Part shown: positions 53,391 through 62,250 of the stretch, one piece after another
Numbering within the stretch: the first letter of the stretch is position 1
Layout: the number at the start of each line of letters is the position of its first letter
DNA from: Patescibacteria group bacterium
Lineage (GTDB): Bacteria; Patescibacteriota; Gracilibacteria; UBA1369
Length of the DNA: 64,000 bases
Reading direction: 5' to 3'
Assembly: GCA_963169655.1 (NCBI GenBank)
Contig: CAUJCM010000003.1
Location: forward strand, 95,741-159,740
The notes under the pieces: model-generated
The model's database searches: none
Told to the model about the DNA's origin: nothing
The model's input: the letters and a program-made list of their open reading frames with translations, nothing else
Position numbers and translations under genes: made by a program

Positions 53391-55145
53391 TTATTTATAC
53401 TGCCAACCATCAGATGAAGTTCCTCCCCATTCCACAACAGTAAACCCTTTTCTTTCAATCGCACTTAATTTTTGAGGAGCAATGGATATTTTTTCTTTTA
53501 ATGGTTGATAAAACATAAAAACTCTAATCAAACTATCAGGTTTTGGAGAAATAGTTAGAGGGGCGACCTTATTAAACTCTTGTGTTCCAACAAAACTAAC
53601 TCTCAAATAATCACCTTTTGAAGCCAGCATTTTAGGTATCCAAAATTCTTTAAAATCACTACTTTCTTTTTCATTTAATCCTAATTTAGCTAAATTATCA
53701 CTTAAAAATGAATTAACATCTTTCTTTTCGACCACAAAACCATTATTAATTGATACTTCTTTATCTGAATATCCTTCCCAAAATAAATAAGGATATACTT
53801 TATTATCTTCTAAATTAATTAATTCTCCATTTGGTTTAGCAATTACTTTCCACCCATTTTCACCATATTTTGGTTCTGTTTTTGTAAATTCTTTAATATC
53901 AACTTTAACTGAAACTTCGGTATTTTTTTCAGGATAAAGATAAATTACTGGCTTTCCACATTCAGCAGGTGGCACATATTCTTGTTTAATATAAGCTGTA
54001 AATCTACCAAATGGGTCTTCTCGATAAAATACTGGATGATCGGCTAAAAATTCTTCGAAAGTTTTTACTGGAGGTTTTTCAGTTTGAGTATCTTCAGGAG
54101 AATTAAACCAATAATCATATACTTCTGCATAAGCTTCATATGTATCTCTCAAACTTTCAGAGTTTTTATTTTCATATAAAACAATCCCTTTTGTAGATTT
54201 CCCATTTTCTTTTAAATCACTTTTTTTTATATCATCTACAAAATAACAATAATTACCAATGCCACAACCTCGAATATATGGAGCGTAGACTTCACTAATT
54301 AAAACAGGAGTTGAATTGTCATTCCAATATGCTTGTTCAAAAAATTTACTATTCATTAACCCATCATCATAAGTATAAGAGCTAATAACACTGTCCGGAG
54401 TTATAATAAATAAACATCCAACCTGTTGATCATCGGCAAAATATACATCTCCAACTTTAGCATCTTTAAATGCCACTTTGCCTAATTTAACAAAATAGTA
54501 ATCTTCCTTTCCTGCTATTTTTGGTCTTTTTAAATCTATTCCATTAATACTCAAGTTTAAAACATTTCTTCCATCAGGTGTCATAATAATTTGAGGAACC
54601 TCTAACTTTTTAATAGTGAAGTTATCATCTTTATTTTTCTTTAAAGCATTAAAACCAGCAGGTACATAGTCAAGATTTGAAAGTTTTGATAACCAAATTA
54701 AGTTTCCTGAATTTTGATCATAAGCAAAACGATGTACAGATGCAGAACCACAAGGACCATCACATCCCAAATCTAAAATTATTAATCTTTGCCCCTTATA
54801 AGGTTCAATTTTTATCTCACCAGCATCATAAAAATCATAATAATCTGCAATATCTGTTTTCCAATCTTCAACAGGTGCAAAATCTTTCTCTCTTTCTGCT
54901 ATCATTGCACTTTTATAGTTTTTTAAAATTTCATTTGTATCTAGATGTTTGAGAGCTTGAAATTCTACTTCTTTGAAAATCTTATTTTCAGTATTTTGGT
55001 CAGTATTTTCTTCATTCATCTCTAAATTAGTATTCTCATTGTTTGTATTTCCATTTTTATTTTCTAAATTTGATAAATCGCATGCCGTTAAAATAAAAAT
55101 ACTTAAAAATAATATTGGAATAATTCTATTTATTTTATAAATCAT
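53391..55145 (-). CDS. Large lipoprotein of unknown function
   Basis: 584 aa. Lipobox LTAC (Cys22) after a hydrophobic signal, then an Asn/Glu linker. The first half (LIILDLGCDGPCGSASVHRF, TPDGRNVLNLSINGID) looks like a beta-propeller-type or solute-exposed domain. The second half contains CGKPVIYLYPEKNTEVSVKV, VYPYLFWEGYSDKEVSINNG and FTVVEWGGTSSDGW, a domain I have seen only as a hypothetical family. No catalytic motif is evident. Transcribed with the MEMO gene. Confidence 0.75.
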   Translation of the reverse strand: MIYKINRIIPILFLSIFILTACDLSNLENKNGNTNNENTNLEMNEENTDQNTENKIFKEVEFQALKHLDTNEILKNYKSAMIAEREKDFAPVEDWKTDIADYYDFYDAGEIKIEPYKGQRLIILDLGCDGPCGSASVHRFAYDQNSGNLIWLSKLSNLDYVPAGFNALKKNKDDNFTIKKLEVPQIIMTPDGRNVLNLSINGIDLKRPKIAGKEDYYFVKLGKVAFKDAKVGDVYFADDQQVGCLFIITPDSVISSYTYDDGLMNSKFFEQAYWNDNSTPVLISEVYAPYIRGCGIGNYCYFVDDIKKSDLKENGKSTKGIVLYENKNSESLRDTYEAYAEVYDYWFNSPEDTQTEKPPVKTFEEFLADHPVFYREDPFGRFTAYIKQEYVPPAECGKPVIYLYPEKNTEVSVKVDIKEFTKTEPKYGENGWKVIAKPNGELINLEDNKVYPYLFWEGYSDKEVSINNGFVVEKKDVNSFLSDNLAKLGLNEKESSDFKEFWIPKMLASKGDYLRVSFVGTQEFNKVAPLTISPKPDSLIRVFMFYQPLKEKISIAPQKLSAIERKGFTVVEWGGTSSDGWQYK

Positions 55146-55268
55146 AAATTTAAATTTTAAATTAAATTAAATATATTTTAGATAAGTAATAAAAACAATT
55201 GCTCTTAGCTATTTATCATTCTAAAAAATATCATTTTATAGTATAATAATAAGATATAAATTATTTTT

Positions 55269-56741
55269 ATGTTGCAAGTCGCAGAAGAACAGAGAAGTAG
55301 TTCAATGGAAGACCTCAATATTCCATCAATTAGCATAGAAAGATCAGCTAAATCTTTGGCTCAAAGTAGGTTAGAAAATAAACAACAAAGAGAAAAACAA
55401 GAGTTAGAGTCTAATGCTAAAAGATCAAGAGAAAAAGTTACAGAAAGATCATCTACTAGTAGAGCAGAATTATTGACTAGTGACACTCCAACAAAAAACA
55501 CTCCTGGCGAGTGGCATTTAACAGAGCTTTATCAAAGATTAAGTAATTTATCTATTGCTCAAGATTTATCAAAAATATTACAAGAACAATTAAAAACAAC
55601 TTTCACCGGTAGTGGCAGTGAATTATTTAAAAATATTGGAGATTATATTTTTTCCAATATAAATTCAATCGATGCAGATTCTGCAAATAAATTAAAGAAT
55701 AATCAAATTAGTAGTTTTGATGCTTATTCAATTATTTTAGCAAAATTAATTGCTAAACAAGAAGCTAAAACAAAAGATCAACAAGAAAAAAATAAAGAAA
55801 TATCAGAACTATTCCGAAATACAGTTGAAACTGTCAGATCTCTAGAAGAACCCAAGACTAAATCTTCTTCTAATCAATCACCAGAAAAAGGTACTTCAAC
55901 ACATAGTACTTCAGCAAGCGAAACTACGGCAACACCAGAACCTAAAAAAAGCGCTTGGGCAAAATTTTCTGAAGGTATTAAAGAATTTTTTACTGGATTA
56001 ATGACCAAAATTACAGACTTTTTTGATTCTCTTTTTAAAGGGAAAAAAAATACTCAAGAAAGTAAGCCAAGTGAAACCCCACAATCTCCTGAATCAAGTG
56101 AATCTACTGAAAATTTAAACTCATCAGATTTAAGAAGTTTAGCGCAAATTGAAGCTGATAATTTAAATATTGATGTAAATTTTGTTTTAGCAATTATGAC
56201 TGTTGAGGCAGGGAAAAAACCCTTTGGACCCAATGGAATGCCAATTATGAGATTTGAACCTCATGTCTTTAATGGACAATTAAGGCAACAAGGTATTTCA
56301 GGATCTCCAGGAACTTGGGCTGATGGAAATAAATTAGTAGGTAGAAAAGTAGACGGAGTTTCTTGTGAAGGTGGGCAAGGAGGTGAGCAAGCTTGTTTGG
56401 CTAAAGCAATTTCTATCAATAAAGAAGCAGCTTATAGATCTATTAGTATGGGGATAGGACAAATTATGGGATTTAATTATAAATTAGCTAATTTTAATAA
56501 TGCAGAAGAGATGTTTCAGAGCTTTTCTCAATCTGGTGGAGGTCTTAAAGCTCAATTACATGGAATGTTTAATCTTATCAAATCAAACAATAATATCTTA
56601 AATGCAATTAGGTCAAAAAACTTTAGTGCATTTACTAGTGCTTACAACGGCTCTAAACCTGGTTCAGCATTACATGAACGATACACTCAGGCCTTACAAA
56701 ATGCCTATGCTAGTCATCAACGACAGAGCCGTGTTGCTTAG
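55269..56741 (+). CDS. N-acetylmuramidase (DUF3380-type) domain protein without signal peptide
   Basis: 490 aa. Residues 1-290 are a charged, Ser/Glu/Lys-rich region, with an amphipathic segment near 225-255 (WAKFSEGIKEFFTGLMTKIT). The C-terminal ~190 residues are a muramidase domain: VNFVLAIMTVEAGKKPFGPN with a candidate catalytic Glu, MRFEPHVFNG, SISMGIGQIMGFNYKLANFN and FTSAYNGSK. This matches the fold of phage-type N-acetylmuramidases. No signal peptide is visible, so export would need another route (lysis, holin-like or non-classical). A TATAAT at 55242-55247 lies just upstream. Confidence 0.78.
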   Translation: MLQVAEEQRSSSMEDLNIPSISIERSAKSLAQSRLENKQQREKQELESNAKRSREKVTERSSTSRAELLTSDTPTKNTPGEWHLTELYQRLSNLSIAQDLSKILQEQLKTTFTGSGSELFKNIGDYIFSNINSIDADSANKLKNNQISSFDAYSIILAKLIAKQEAKTKDQQEKNKEISELFRNTVETVRSLEEPKTKSSSNQSPEKGTSTHSTSASETTATPEPKKSAWAKFSEGIKEFFTGLMTKITDFFDSLFKGKKNTQESKPSETPQSPESSESTENLNSSDLRSLAQIEADNLNIDVNFVLAIMTVEAGKKPFGPNGMPIMRFEPHVFNGQLRQQGISGSPGTWADGNKLVGRKVDGVSCEGGQGGEQACLAKAISINKEAAYRSISMGIGQIMGFNYKLANFNNAEEMFQSFSQSGGGLKAQLHGMFNLIKSNNNILNAIRSKNFSAFTSAYNGSKPGSALHERYTQALQNAYASHQRQSRVA

Positions 56742-58816
56742 TCAATCAAAATAGGTAGTATCAATGGATGTCTATCTATTTTCCCAGTTACATACTGGTC
56801 AACACTTTCCCTAATATGAATTTTCATTTCCTCCTCATTAAAATCTGGATGGGCTTTACTAAAACTATTGTAAGCCTCCATGGCCCTTTGACTTACTCCA
56901 TTTACAATTTCTTGAGATTCCTCCATATAGATGAAGCCTCTTGTTAAAGCTTTGACATCACCTTTTAAGCTTTTTGTATTTCTATCCACTTTAAGAGTCA
57001 AAACTATAACGCCATTTTCTGCCAATATTTGTCTATCCATCATCACTTGTGATCCAATATCTCCACCTCCCATACCATCAATCAAGATATAATTAGTTTG
57101 AACTTTTTCTTGAGTAATCTTTACTTCACCATTTTTCATCTCTAATACATCTCCATTTTCTCCCATTAAGACTTTATCTGCTGAAAAACCTAATTCACTA
57201 ACCATTATTTCACCATGAGTTTTTCTCATAAAATATTCACCATGAATTGGAATAAAATATTTTGGTTTAACCAAGCTAAACATCAATTTAAGGTCTTCTT
57301 GTTGTCCATGTCCCGAAGCATGTACATCCATAATATGATTATGAATAATTTTAGCTCCAAGTCTTGTTAAATTATTGATTACCCTAACTACTGCCATTTC
57401 ATTTCCAGGAATTGGAGATGAACTTAAAATAACAGTATCCCCTTTCCCTACTTTAACATGAGCATGCTCATTTAAAGCCATTCTTGAAAGTGCTGCTACA
57501 GGCTCTCCTTGTGAGCCAGTAGTTAAAATAATAGTTTTATCAGCCGGATGTTTTTTAGCTTTTTTAATATCAGAAATCAAACCTTGTGGATATTTTAAAT
57601 AGCCTAATTCAGCAGACATTACTGAATTATCAATAAGGCTTCTACCACTTAAAAAAATCTTTTTATTGTGAGCTTTAGCTGCATCAATAATTTGCTGTAT
57701 TCTTCCAATTTGAGAAGAAAAGGTAGCTATAATAACTCTACCTTTTGCCTCTCCAATAATTTTATCTAAAGTTTGGCCAATTTTTTTCTCCGAAATAGTA
57801 TGTCCAGGTTTTGTTGCATTTGTTGAATCACTCATCAAAACTGTCACATTTTTATCTCCAAAACCAGCAATTTTAGAAAATTCAGGAGGTAGTTGAGCAC
57901 CAGCAGGTTTTAAATCAATTTTAAAATCTCCTGTATGCACTATTGATCCAGCTGGCGTTTCTATAAATAGACCACAAGAATCTGGAATTGAATGAGTCAC
58001 TCTAAAAAATGAAACCTTCATCTTTCCAAAAAATACATGATCTCTAGTAAAGTCTACTACTCTTAATTTGGCACTCTGAGCTAACCCTTTTTCTTCTAAT
58101 TGCTTTTTAATTAACCCAATTGTCAATTTACCAGCATAAATTGGTGGATTTCCTAATTTATCTAATAAATATGGTATTCCGCCAATATGATCCAAGTGGC
58201 CATGAGTAACAACAATACCTTTAATCTTATTAACTTTATCTTTAAGATAATTAATATCAGGAATAACATAATCTACACCAAGCATATCTGCCTCAGGAAA
58301 TTGAAAACCTAAATCTACCAAAAAAATATCATTTTCATATTCAAATATCATTGTGTTCTTTCCAACTTCATCCAGTCCCCCAATTGGAATTATGCGTAGT
58401 ACACCTTTATGATCACGATGCACAATTCGTTGAGATTTATTTTGATCTTGTCTTAAAGCTTTATAAAACTTATGTCTTTGATTAAATTTACTACTAGGTT
58501 TGCCACTCAAATTATGAGAATGAGTAGTGAATTTATCTTCAATTGGTTCACTTGAAAGTTGTTTTTGTTTATTCGATTGTGAATGAGTAAACTTTTTTTT
58601 CTGATGCCAATTCTTGAATTTTTTTTGATTATTCTGATTGCTGTTTTTGTCTAAATTCTTTGAATGTTGAATATTAGTCTTACTCTGATCAACATTTGGT
58701 TGAGGGTGTTGACCATTTTCCGCTTTCTCGTTTTTTCCTATATTTAAAGTTTGCTTTAGCCACTTATCTAGAATATCGAGCTTATTGGATTTATCCTCTT
58801 TTCTGAAATCGTCCAT
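56738..58816 (-). CDS. rnj: Ribonuclease J
   Basis: 692 aa metallo-beta-lactamase/beta-CASP RNase for mRNA decay and rRNA maturation. THGHLDHIGG gives the metal-binding HxHxDH (205-210); IIPIGGLDEVGKNTMIFEYE opens the domain; VMSDSTNATKPGHT and IMDVHASGHGQQEDLKLM are further conserved parts. An N-terminal extension of ~140 residues, rich in Lys, Gln, Asn and His, precedes the domain; family members often have shorter ones. It may bind RNA or partners. Convergent overlap of 4 nt with the muramidase gene. Confidence 0.95.
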   Translation of the reverse strand: MDDFRKEDKSNKLDILDKWLKQTLNIGKNEKAENGQHPQPNVDQSKTNIQHSKNLDKNSNQNNQKKFKNWHQKKKFTHSQSNKQKQLSSEPIEDKFTTHSHNLSGKPSSKFNQRHKFYKALRQDQNKSQRIVHRDHKGVLRIIPIGGLDEVGKNTMIFEYENDIFLVDLGFQFPEADMLGVDYVIPDINYLKDKVNKIKGIVVTHGHLDHIGGIPYLLDKLGNPPIYAGKLTIGLIKKQLEEKGLAQSAKLRVVDFTRDHVFFGKMKVSFFRVTHSIPDSCGLFIETPAGSIVHTGDFKIDLKPAGAQLPPEFSKIAGFGDKNVTVLMSDSTNATKPGHTISEKKIGQTLDKIIGEAKGRVIIATFSSQIGRIQQIIDAAKAHNKKIFLSGRSLIDNSVMSAELGYLKYPQGLISDIKKAKKHPADKTIILTTGSQGEPVAALSRMALNEHAHVKVGKGDTVILSSSPIPGNEMAVVRVINNLTRLGAKIIHNHIMDVHASGHGQQEDLKLMFSLVKPKYFIPIHGEYFMRKTHGEIMVSELGFSADKVLMGENGDVLEMKNGEVKITQEKVQTNYILIDGMGGGDIGSQVMMDRQILAENGVIVLTLKVDRNTKSLKGDVKALTRGFIYMEESQEIVNGVSQRAMEAYNSFSKAHPDFNEEEMKIHIRESVDQYVTGKIDRHPLILPILID

Positions 58817-58989
58817 ATTTTCTTTTTATCTAATTATTTTGTGTTTTTATATGAAGTAACAATACTCTACTATTATAACACGAATTAAGAGTGTTATTTT
58901 ACATTACATTTACAATTTTGCAATTGGTTTTATAACTTTCAAGCTATTTACTAACTTGTAAATCCAATCCAGCACTATTTTAAGCCACT

Positions 58990-59802
58990 TTATCTTACAC
59001 TCAAAAATGGCAAACTAGCTTCAGGAATCATTTGTGTTGGTAATTTACCATCCCATTTTTCAATAGCAGCCATTTCAACATCTAATTGTTTCAAACTTAT
59101 ATACTTATCATTATTTGCCGCTTCTGATTGCACTCTAATTGCTTCAGCTTCAGCTTTAGCTTGAGTCACTCTTTGTTCAGCTTCAATAATAGTCTTTTTT
59201 AATTCATTTTCTGCTTTTTCAGCTTCTTGTTGAGCTATCTGTTTTCTTTCAATTGCCGCCTCATATTCAGTACTAAATGCTTCATCAATTAATGAGTAAC
59301 TTGAAACCATAATCACATTTGGTACAGCACTAGCAAATAATTCTTGAATTTTTAATTGAACTTCACTTCTCTTTTGCAGTAATTCTTCAGCAGTATATTG
59401 AGCCGTCACTTGCTTGATTGAAGCTTCCAATCTCGCAGTCAAAATCCCATCAATATTTGTTCCATATTCTTTATAAAATTCTCCAACCTTATCAGGCAAA
59501 ATATTGTAATTAGCCATAGAATTAATTTCAACTAGTTGTAGGTCTTTAGAATAAGCTTCAGAATGTTTTAATTCTAAAGTTTGAGTTCTTACATTTATTG
59601 GAATAACACTTTGTGCCAAAGGCATCTTGAAACTTAGTCCAGGCTCCAAAATTTCTCCTCTCCATGCACTCCAAGTCAAAAGTACCCCTCTTTCACCAGT
59701 TTCAATAAAAACAAATGGATTTAAGGAAAAAAACACAATTAAAAGTATAAATATTAATATTATTGTTCCCCAGATTGCAGAAAATTTTATATTTGTAACC
59801 AT
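58990..59802 (-). CDS. Prohibitin/SPFH-domain membrane protein
   Basis: 270 aa. An N-terminal membrane helix (IWGTIILIFILLIVFFSL) leads to an SPFH domain: FIETGERGVLLTWSAWRGEI, LEPGLSFKMPL, INVRTQTLELKHSEAYSKD, then EINSMANYNILPD. A long Glu/Ala coiled coil (IAQQEAEKAENELKK, EAEQRVTQAKAEAEA) ends the protein. These form oligomeric membrane rings. Downstream of TerC by 15 nt, so the two probably share a transcript. Confidence 0.9.
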   Translation of the reverse strand: MVTNIKFSAIWGTIILIFILLIVFFSLNPFVFIETGERGVLLTWSAWRGEILEPGLSFKMPLAQSVIPINVRTQTLELKHSEAYSKDLQLVEINSMANYNILPDKVGEFYKEYGTNIDGILTARLEASIKQVTAQYTAEELLQKRSEVQLKIQELFASAVPNVIMVSSYSLIDEAFSTEYEAAIERKQIAQQEAEKAENELKKTIIEAEQRVTQAKAEAEAIRVQSEAANNDKYISLKQLDVEMAAIEKWDGKLPTQMIPEASLPFLSVR

Positions 59803-59817
59803 AGTTTAAAAATTAAA

Positions 59818-60633
59818 TTATTTTTTATTAATTTCTTTTAGATAACCTTCATTATAGAGATAAGATAAAACTCTACCTTCATTGCGATATTTCTCAAGTG
59901 CTTCCTGTAACGTAATTTCATTATTTTTTAACATTTTAATCACTTCTTCTGCTTGTCTAGTAGAATGTTTAAAAAGTTTTTCTCCTTTAACAACCAATCC
60001 CATTCCAATTACAAAAATCACACCTAACATCATCCAAAATACTCCCCTTTCAATATGCACACCCATTGGCTCAAAAGCGAGTTTTGTACCCACAAAAAAG
60101 ACTAATTGATAGGCTAAATCTTCTAGTTTTGGATACCTTTCCAAAACTTTCACAAAATATGTCGAAGCAAATCTCATTAAAATAATTCCTATAATTCCTC
60201 CAAACCACAAAACCCATAATTTTTCACTAAAAGCTACTGCGGTAGTAATACTATCAATTGAAAAGACAATATCAGTGAGTTCCACAGCTAAAATTACTTT
60301 CCAAAAATTTTTTAAAGATTTTTTATCTTCGGGAGTATGATCTGCAATACCAAAAAACATATGTTTTAAAGCAAGATAAATCAAATATGCTCCACCAAAT
60401 AATTTAAAAATTTCGTATTGAACCAAATAAATTGCAAAAGTAACAGCAACAATCCTAAATAAAAAAGCTCCCCAAATACCCAATGTTAAAGCTTTCTTTC
60501 TTAATTTTACTGGAAGATCTTTGACTAAAATTGCCAAAACTAAAGCATTATCGACAGATAATATTCCTTCAAGAAGTGCAAGAGTACCTACTGTAAAAAT
60601 ATCTTGAAACTCAAATGATCCAATACCAATCAT
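59818..60633 (-). CDS. TerC family integral membrane protein
   Basis: 271 aa, about seven membrane helices. TVGTLALLEGILSVDNALVL and ELTDIVFSIDSITTAVAF carry the paired acidic residues in membrane segments that mark TerC. The family exports metal ions, with Mn2+ efflux shown for some bacterial members; the ion here is not known. The C-terminal ~50 residues are soluble (QAEEVIKMLKNNEITLQEAL). Confidence 0.9.
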   Translation of the reverse strand: MIGIGSFEFQDIFTVGTLALLEGILSVDNALVLAILVKDLPVKLRKKALTLGIWGAFLFRIVAVTFAIYLVQYEIFKLFGGAYLIYLALKHMFFGIADHTPEDKKSLKNFWKVILAVELTDIVFSIDSITTAVAFSEKLWVLWFGGIIGIILMRFASTYFVKVLERYPKLEDLAYQLVFFVGTKLAFEPMGVHIERGVFWMMLGVIFVIGMGLVVKGEKLFKHSTRQAEEVIKMLKNNEITLQEALEKYRNEGRVLSYLYNEGYLKEINKK

Positions 60634-60641
60634 AAATTTAG

Positions 60642-60671
60642 ATTATAATACAAAGAGATTTTACTTGTTAA
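60642..60671 (-). promoter_or_regulatory. Promoter of terC
   Basis: Minus strand: TTAACA (complement of 60666-60671), 18 nt, TATAAT (complement of 60642-60647). The start point would be just before the ATG, giving a very short leader, so no riboswitch fits here. Confidence 0.5.
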
Positions 60672-60680
60672 TAAATAAAA

Positions 60681-60717
60681 GTAAAACTAAAAGAAGCTTA
60701 CCTTGGTTTAGTTTTAC
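60681..60717 (-). terminator. Terminator of glyA
   Basis: GTAAAACTAAA and TTTAGTTTTAC form a perfect 11-bp stem with a 15-nt loop. The T-run on the minus strand (TTTTATTTATT) is broken, and the stem is AT-rich. Confidence 0.6.
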
Positions 60718-60722
60718 CTTTT

Positions 60723-62228
60723 TTAATCAAGTTCAGGATATAATTTAAAATTATTTAATAAAGCTTCAACTTGCTGTTTTACTTTAAATTTTACTTCTTC
60801 ATTCAGTACATACTTTGCTAAGCTTTTCACCCCATTCTTATCTAAACTAGCTTCACATTTACTTAGTATTTCATTAATTAAATTTGCAATTATTTTCATT
60901 TCCTCAATCCCCATTCCAAGAGTAGTTAAAGCGGCAGTCCCAAGCCTAAGTCCACTAGTATACCAAACACCATTTGGGTCAAAAGGTATGGAATTTCTAT
61001 TTAAAGTAAGTCCACATTCTCTTAGTGCATCTTCAGCTTGTCTTCCAGTTAAATTAAAACTTTTAGCCACATTAATTTGAAGCAAGTGATTGTCAGTTCC
61101 ATTAGTTAAAACAGTCATACCTAAATTCATACACTCTTCAGCCAAAGCTTTACTATTTTCTACAATCTTTTTTGCATATTCTTTAAATTCAGGTTTTAAA
61201 GCTTCTTTAAAAGCAATAGCTTTTGCAGCCATAACTTGTGGAAGAGGTCCTCCCAAAACCATTGGACATCCTTTATCAATAAATTCAGCTAACCAGCTTT
61301 TTGCAAGAATTATTCCGCCTCTTGGGCCTCTCAGAGTCTTATGAGTAGTCGATGTAACAATATCAGCGTAAGTTATTGGATTAAATTCACCTTCAAAAAC
61401 TTTACCCGCAACAAGTCCAGCAAAATGAGCCATATCCACCATTAAAACAGCTCCAACTTCATCGGCAATTTTACGCATTTTAGCAAAATCTATCTTTCTT
61501 GGATAAGCAGAAAATCCAGCAAGTAAAATCAAAGGTTTAACTTCTCTTGCCATCTCAGCAATTTGTTGATAGTCCAAAAGGCCAGTCTCTTTAGAAACAG
61601 AATATTGATAAGCATCAAACAAGGTAGCTGAAACATTCATTCTATAACCATGAGTCAAATGTCCACCGGAACCAATATCTAAAGCTAATAATTTTTGATT
61701 TAAAGTTAATTTTCTTAAATCATTCCAATCTTCAGCACTCAAACCTCTGACATCTTTAATGGCTTCTTTTCCTTGATTAATCAAATCTTGATTATATTTT
61801 TCTAAAAAATCCTTTTGAACTTTTGCATTTAAAATAGCTAAAAAAGCTACTAAATTTGCATCCGCACCAGAATGAGGTTGGACATAAGCATACTCTGCCC
61901 CAAACAGCTCACAAGCTAAATTTTTAGCTTCCATTTCAATATCATCAATATTTCCACACCCAGCATAAAATCTTGCTTTTGGCACTCCTTCTGCATATTT
62001 ATCTGTTAATAAATTTCCCATAGCTTGTTGAACAGCTAATGAGGAATAATTTTCTGAAGCAATTAATTTTAAATAACTTCTTTGATCTCTTAACTCATTT
62101 AAAATTGACTCTGCTATTTTAGGATTTTCTTCAGCAATATTATCTAAACCCGCATAAAAAGAAATTGCTGATTTTGATGCTTGTTGAATTTCTTTTCCTT
62201 CTAAAAATTTTACTAAATATTGAGACAT
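60723..62228 (-). CDS. glyA: Serine hydroxymethyltransferase, long form
   Basis: Interconverts serine and glycine with tetrahydrofolate. 501 aa, longer than the usual ~415. LIASENYSSLAVQQAMGNLL, NKYAEG-type TDKYAEGVPKARFYAG, HSGADANLVAF, GGHLTHGYRMNVSA, VDMAHFAGLVAG and the PLP Lys297 in TSTTHKTLRGPRGG. The extra length is mainly an insert of about 45 residues between SGADAN...NAK and GSGGHLTHG (KDFLEKYNQDLINQGKEAI, then KLTLNQKLLALDI), also seen in some other long forms such as those of Chlamydia. Active-site residues are intact. Confidence 0.96.
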   Translation of the reverse strand: MSQYLVKFLEGKEIQQASKSAISFYAGLDNIAEENPKIAESILNELRDQRSYLKLIASENYSSLAVQQAMGNLLTDKYAEGVPKARFYAGCGNIDDIEMEAKNLACELFGAEYAYVQPHSGADANLVAFLAILNAKVQKDFLEKYNQDLINQGKEAIKDVRGLSAEDWNDLRKLTLNQKLLALDIGSGGHLTHGYRMNVSATLFDAYQYSVSKETGLLDYQQIAEMAREVKPLILLAGFSAYPRKIDFAKMRKIADEVGAVLMVDMAHFAGLVAGKVFEGEFNPITYADIVTSTTHKTLRGPRGGIILAKSWLAEFIDKGCPMVLGGPLPQVMAAKAIAFKEALKPEFKEYAKKIVENSKALAEECMNLGMTVLTNGTDNHLLQINVAKSFNLTGRQAEDALRECGLTLNRNSIPFDPNGVWYTSGLRLGTAALTTLGMGIEEMKIIANLINEILSKCEASLDKNGVKSLAKYVLNEEVKFKVKQQVEALLNNFKLYPELD

Positions 62229-62250
62229 TTATTTTGTTTTAATTTATAAA

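Noticed and set aside
60634-60722. Manganese (yybP-ykoY) riboswitch before terC
   Set aside because: The interval is short, is occupied by a terminator and a promoter, and the predicted leader is only a few bases.
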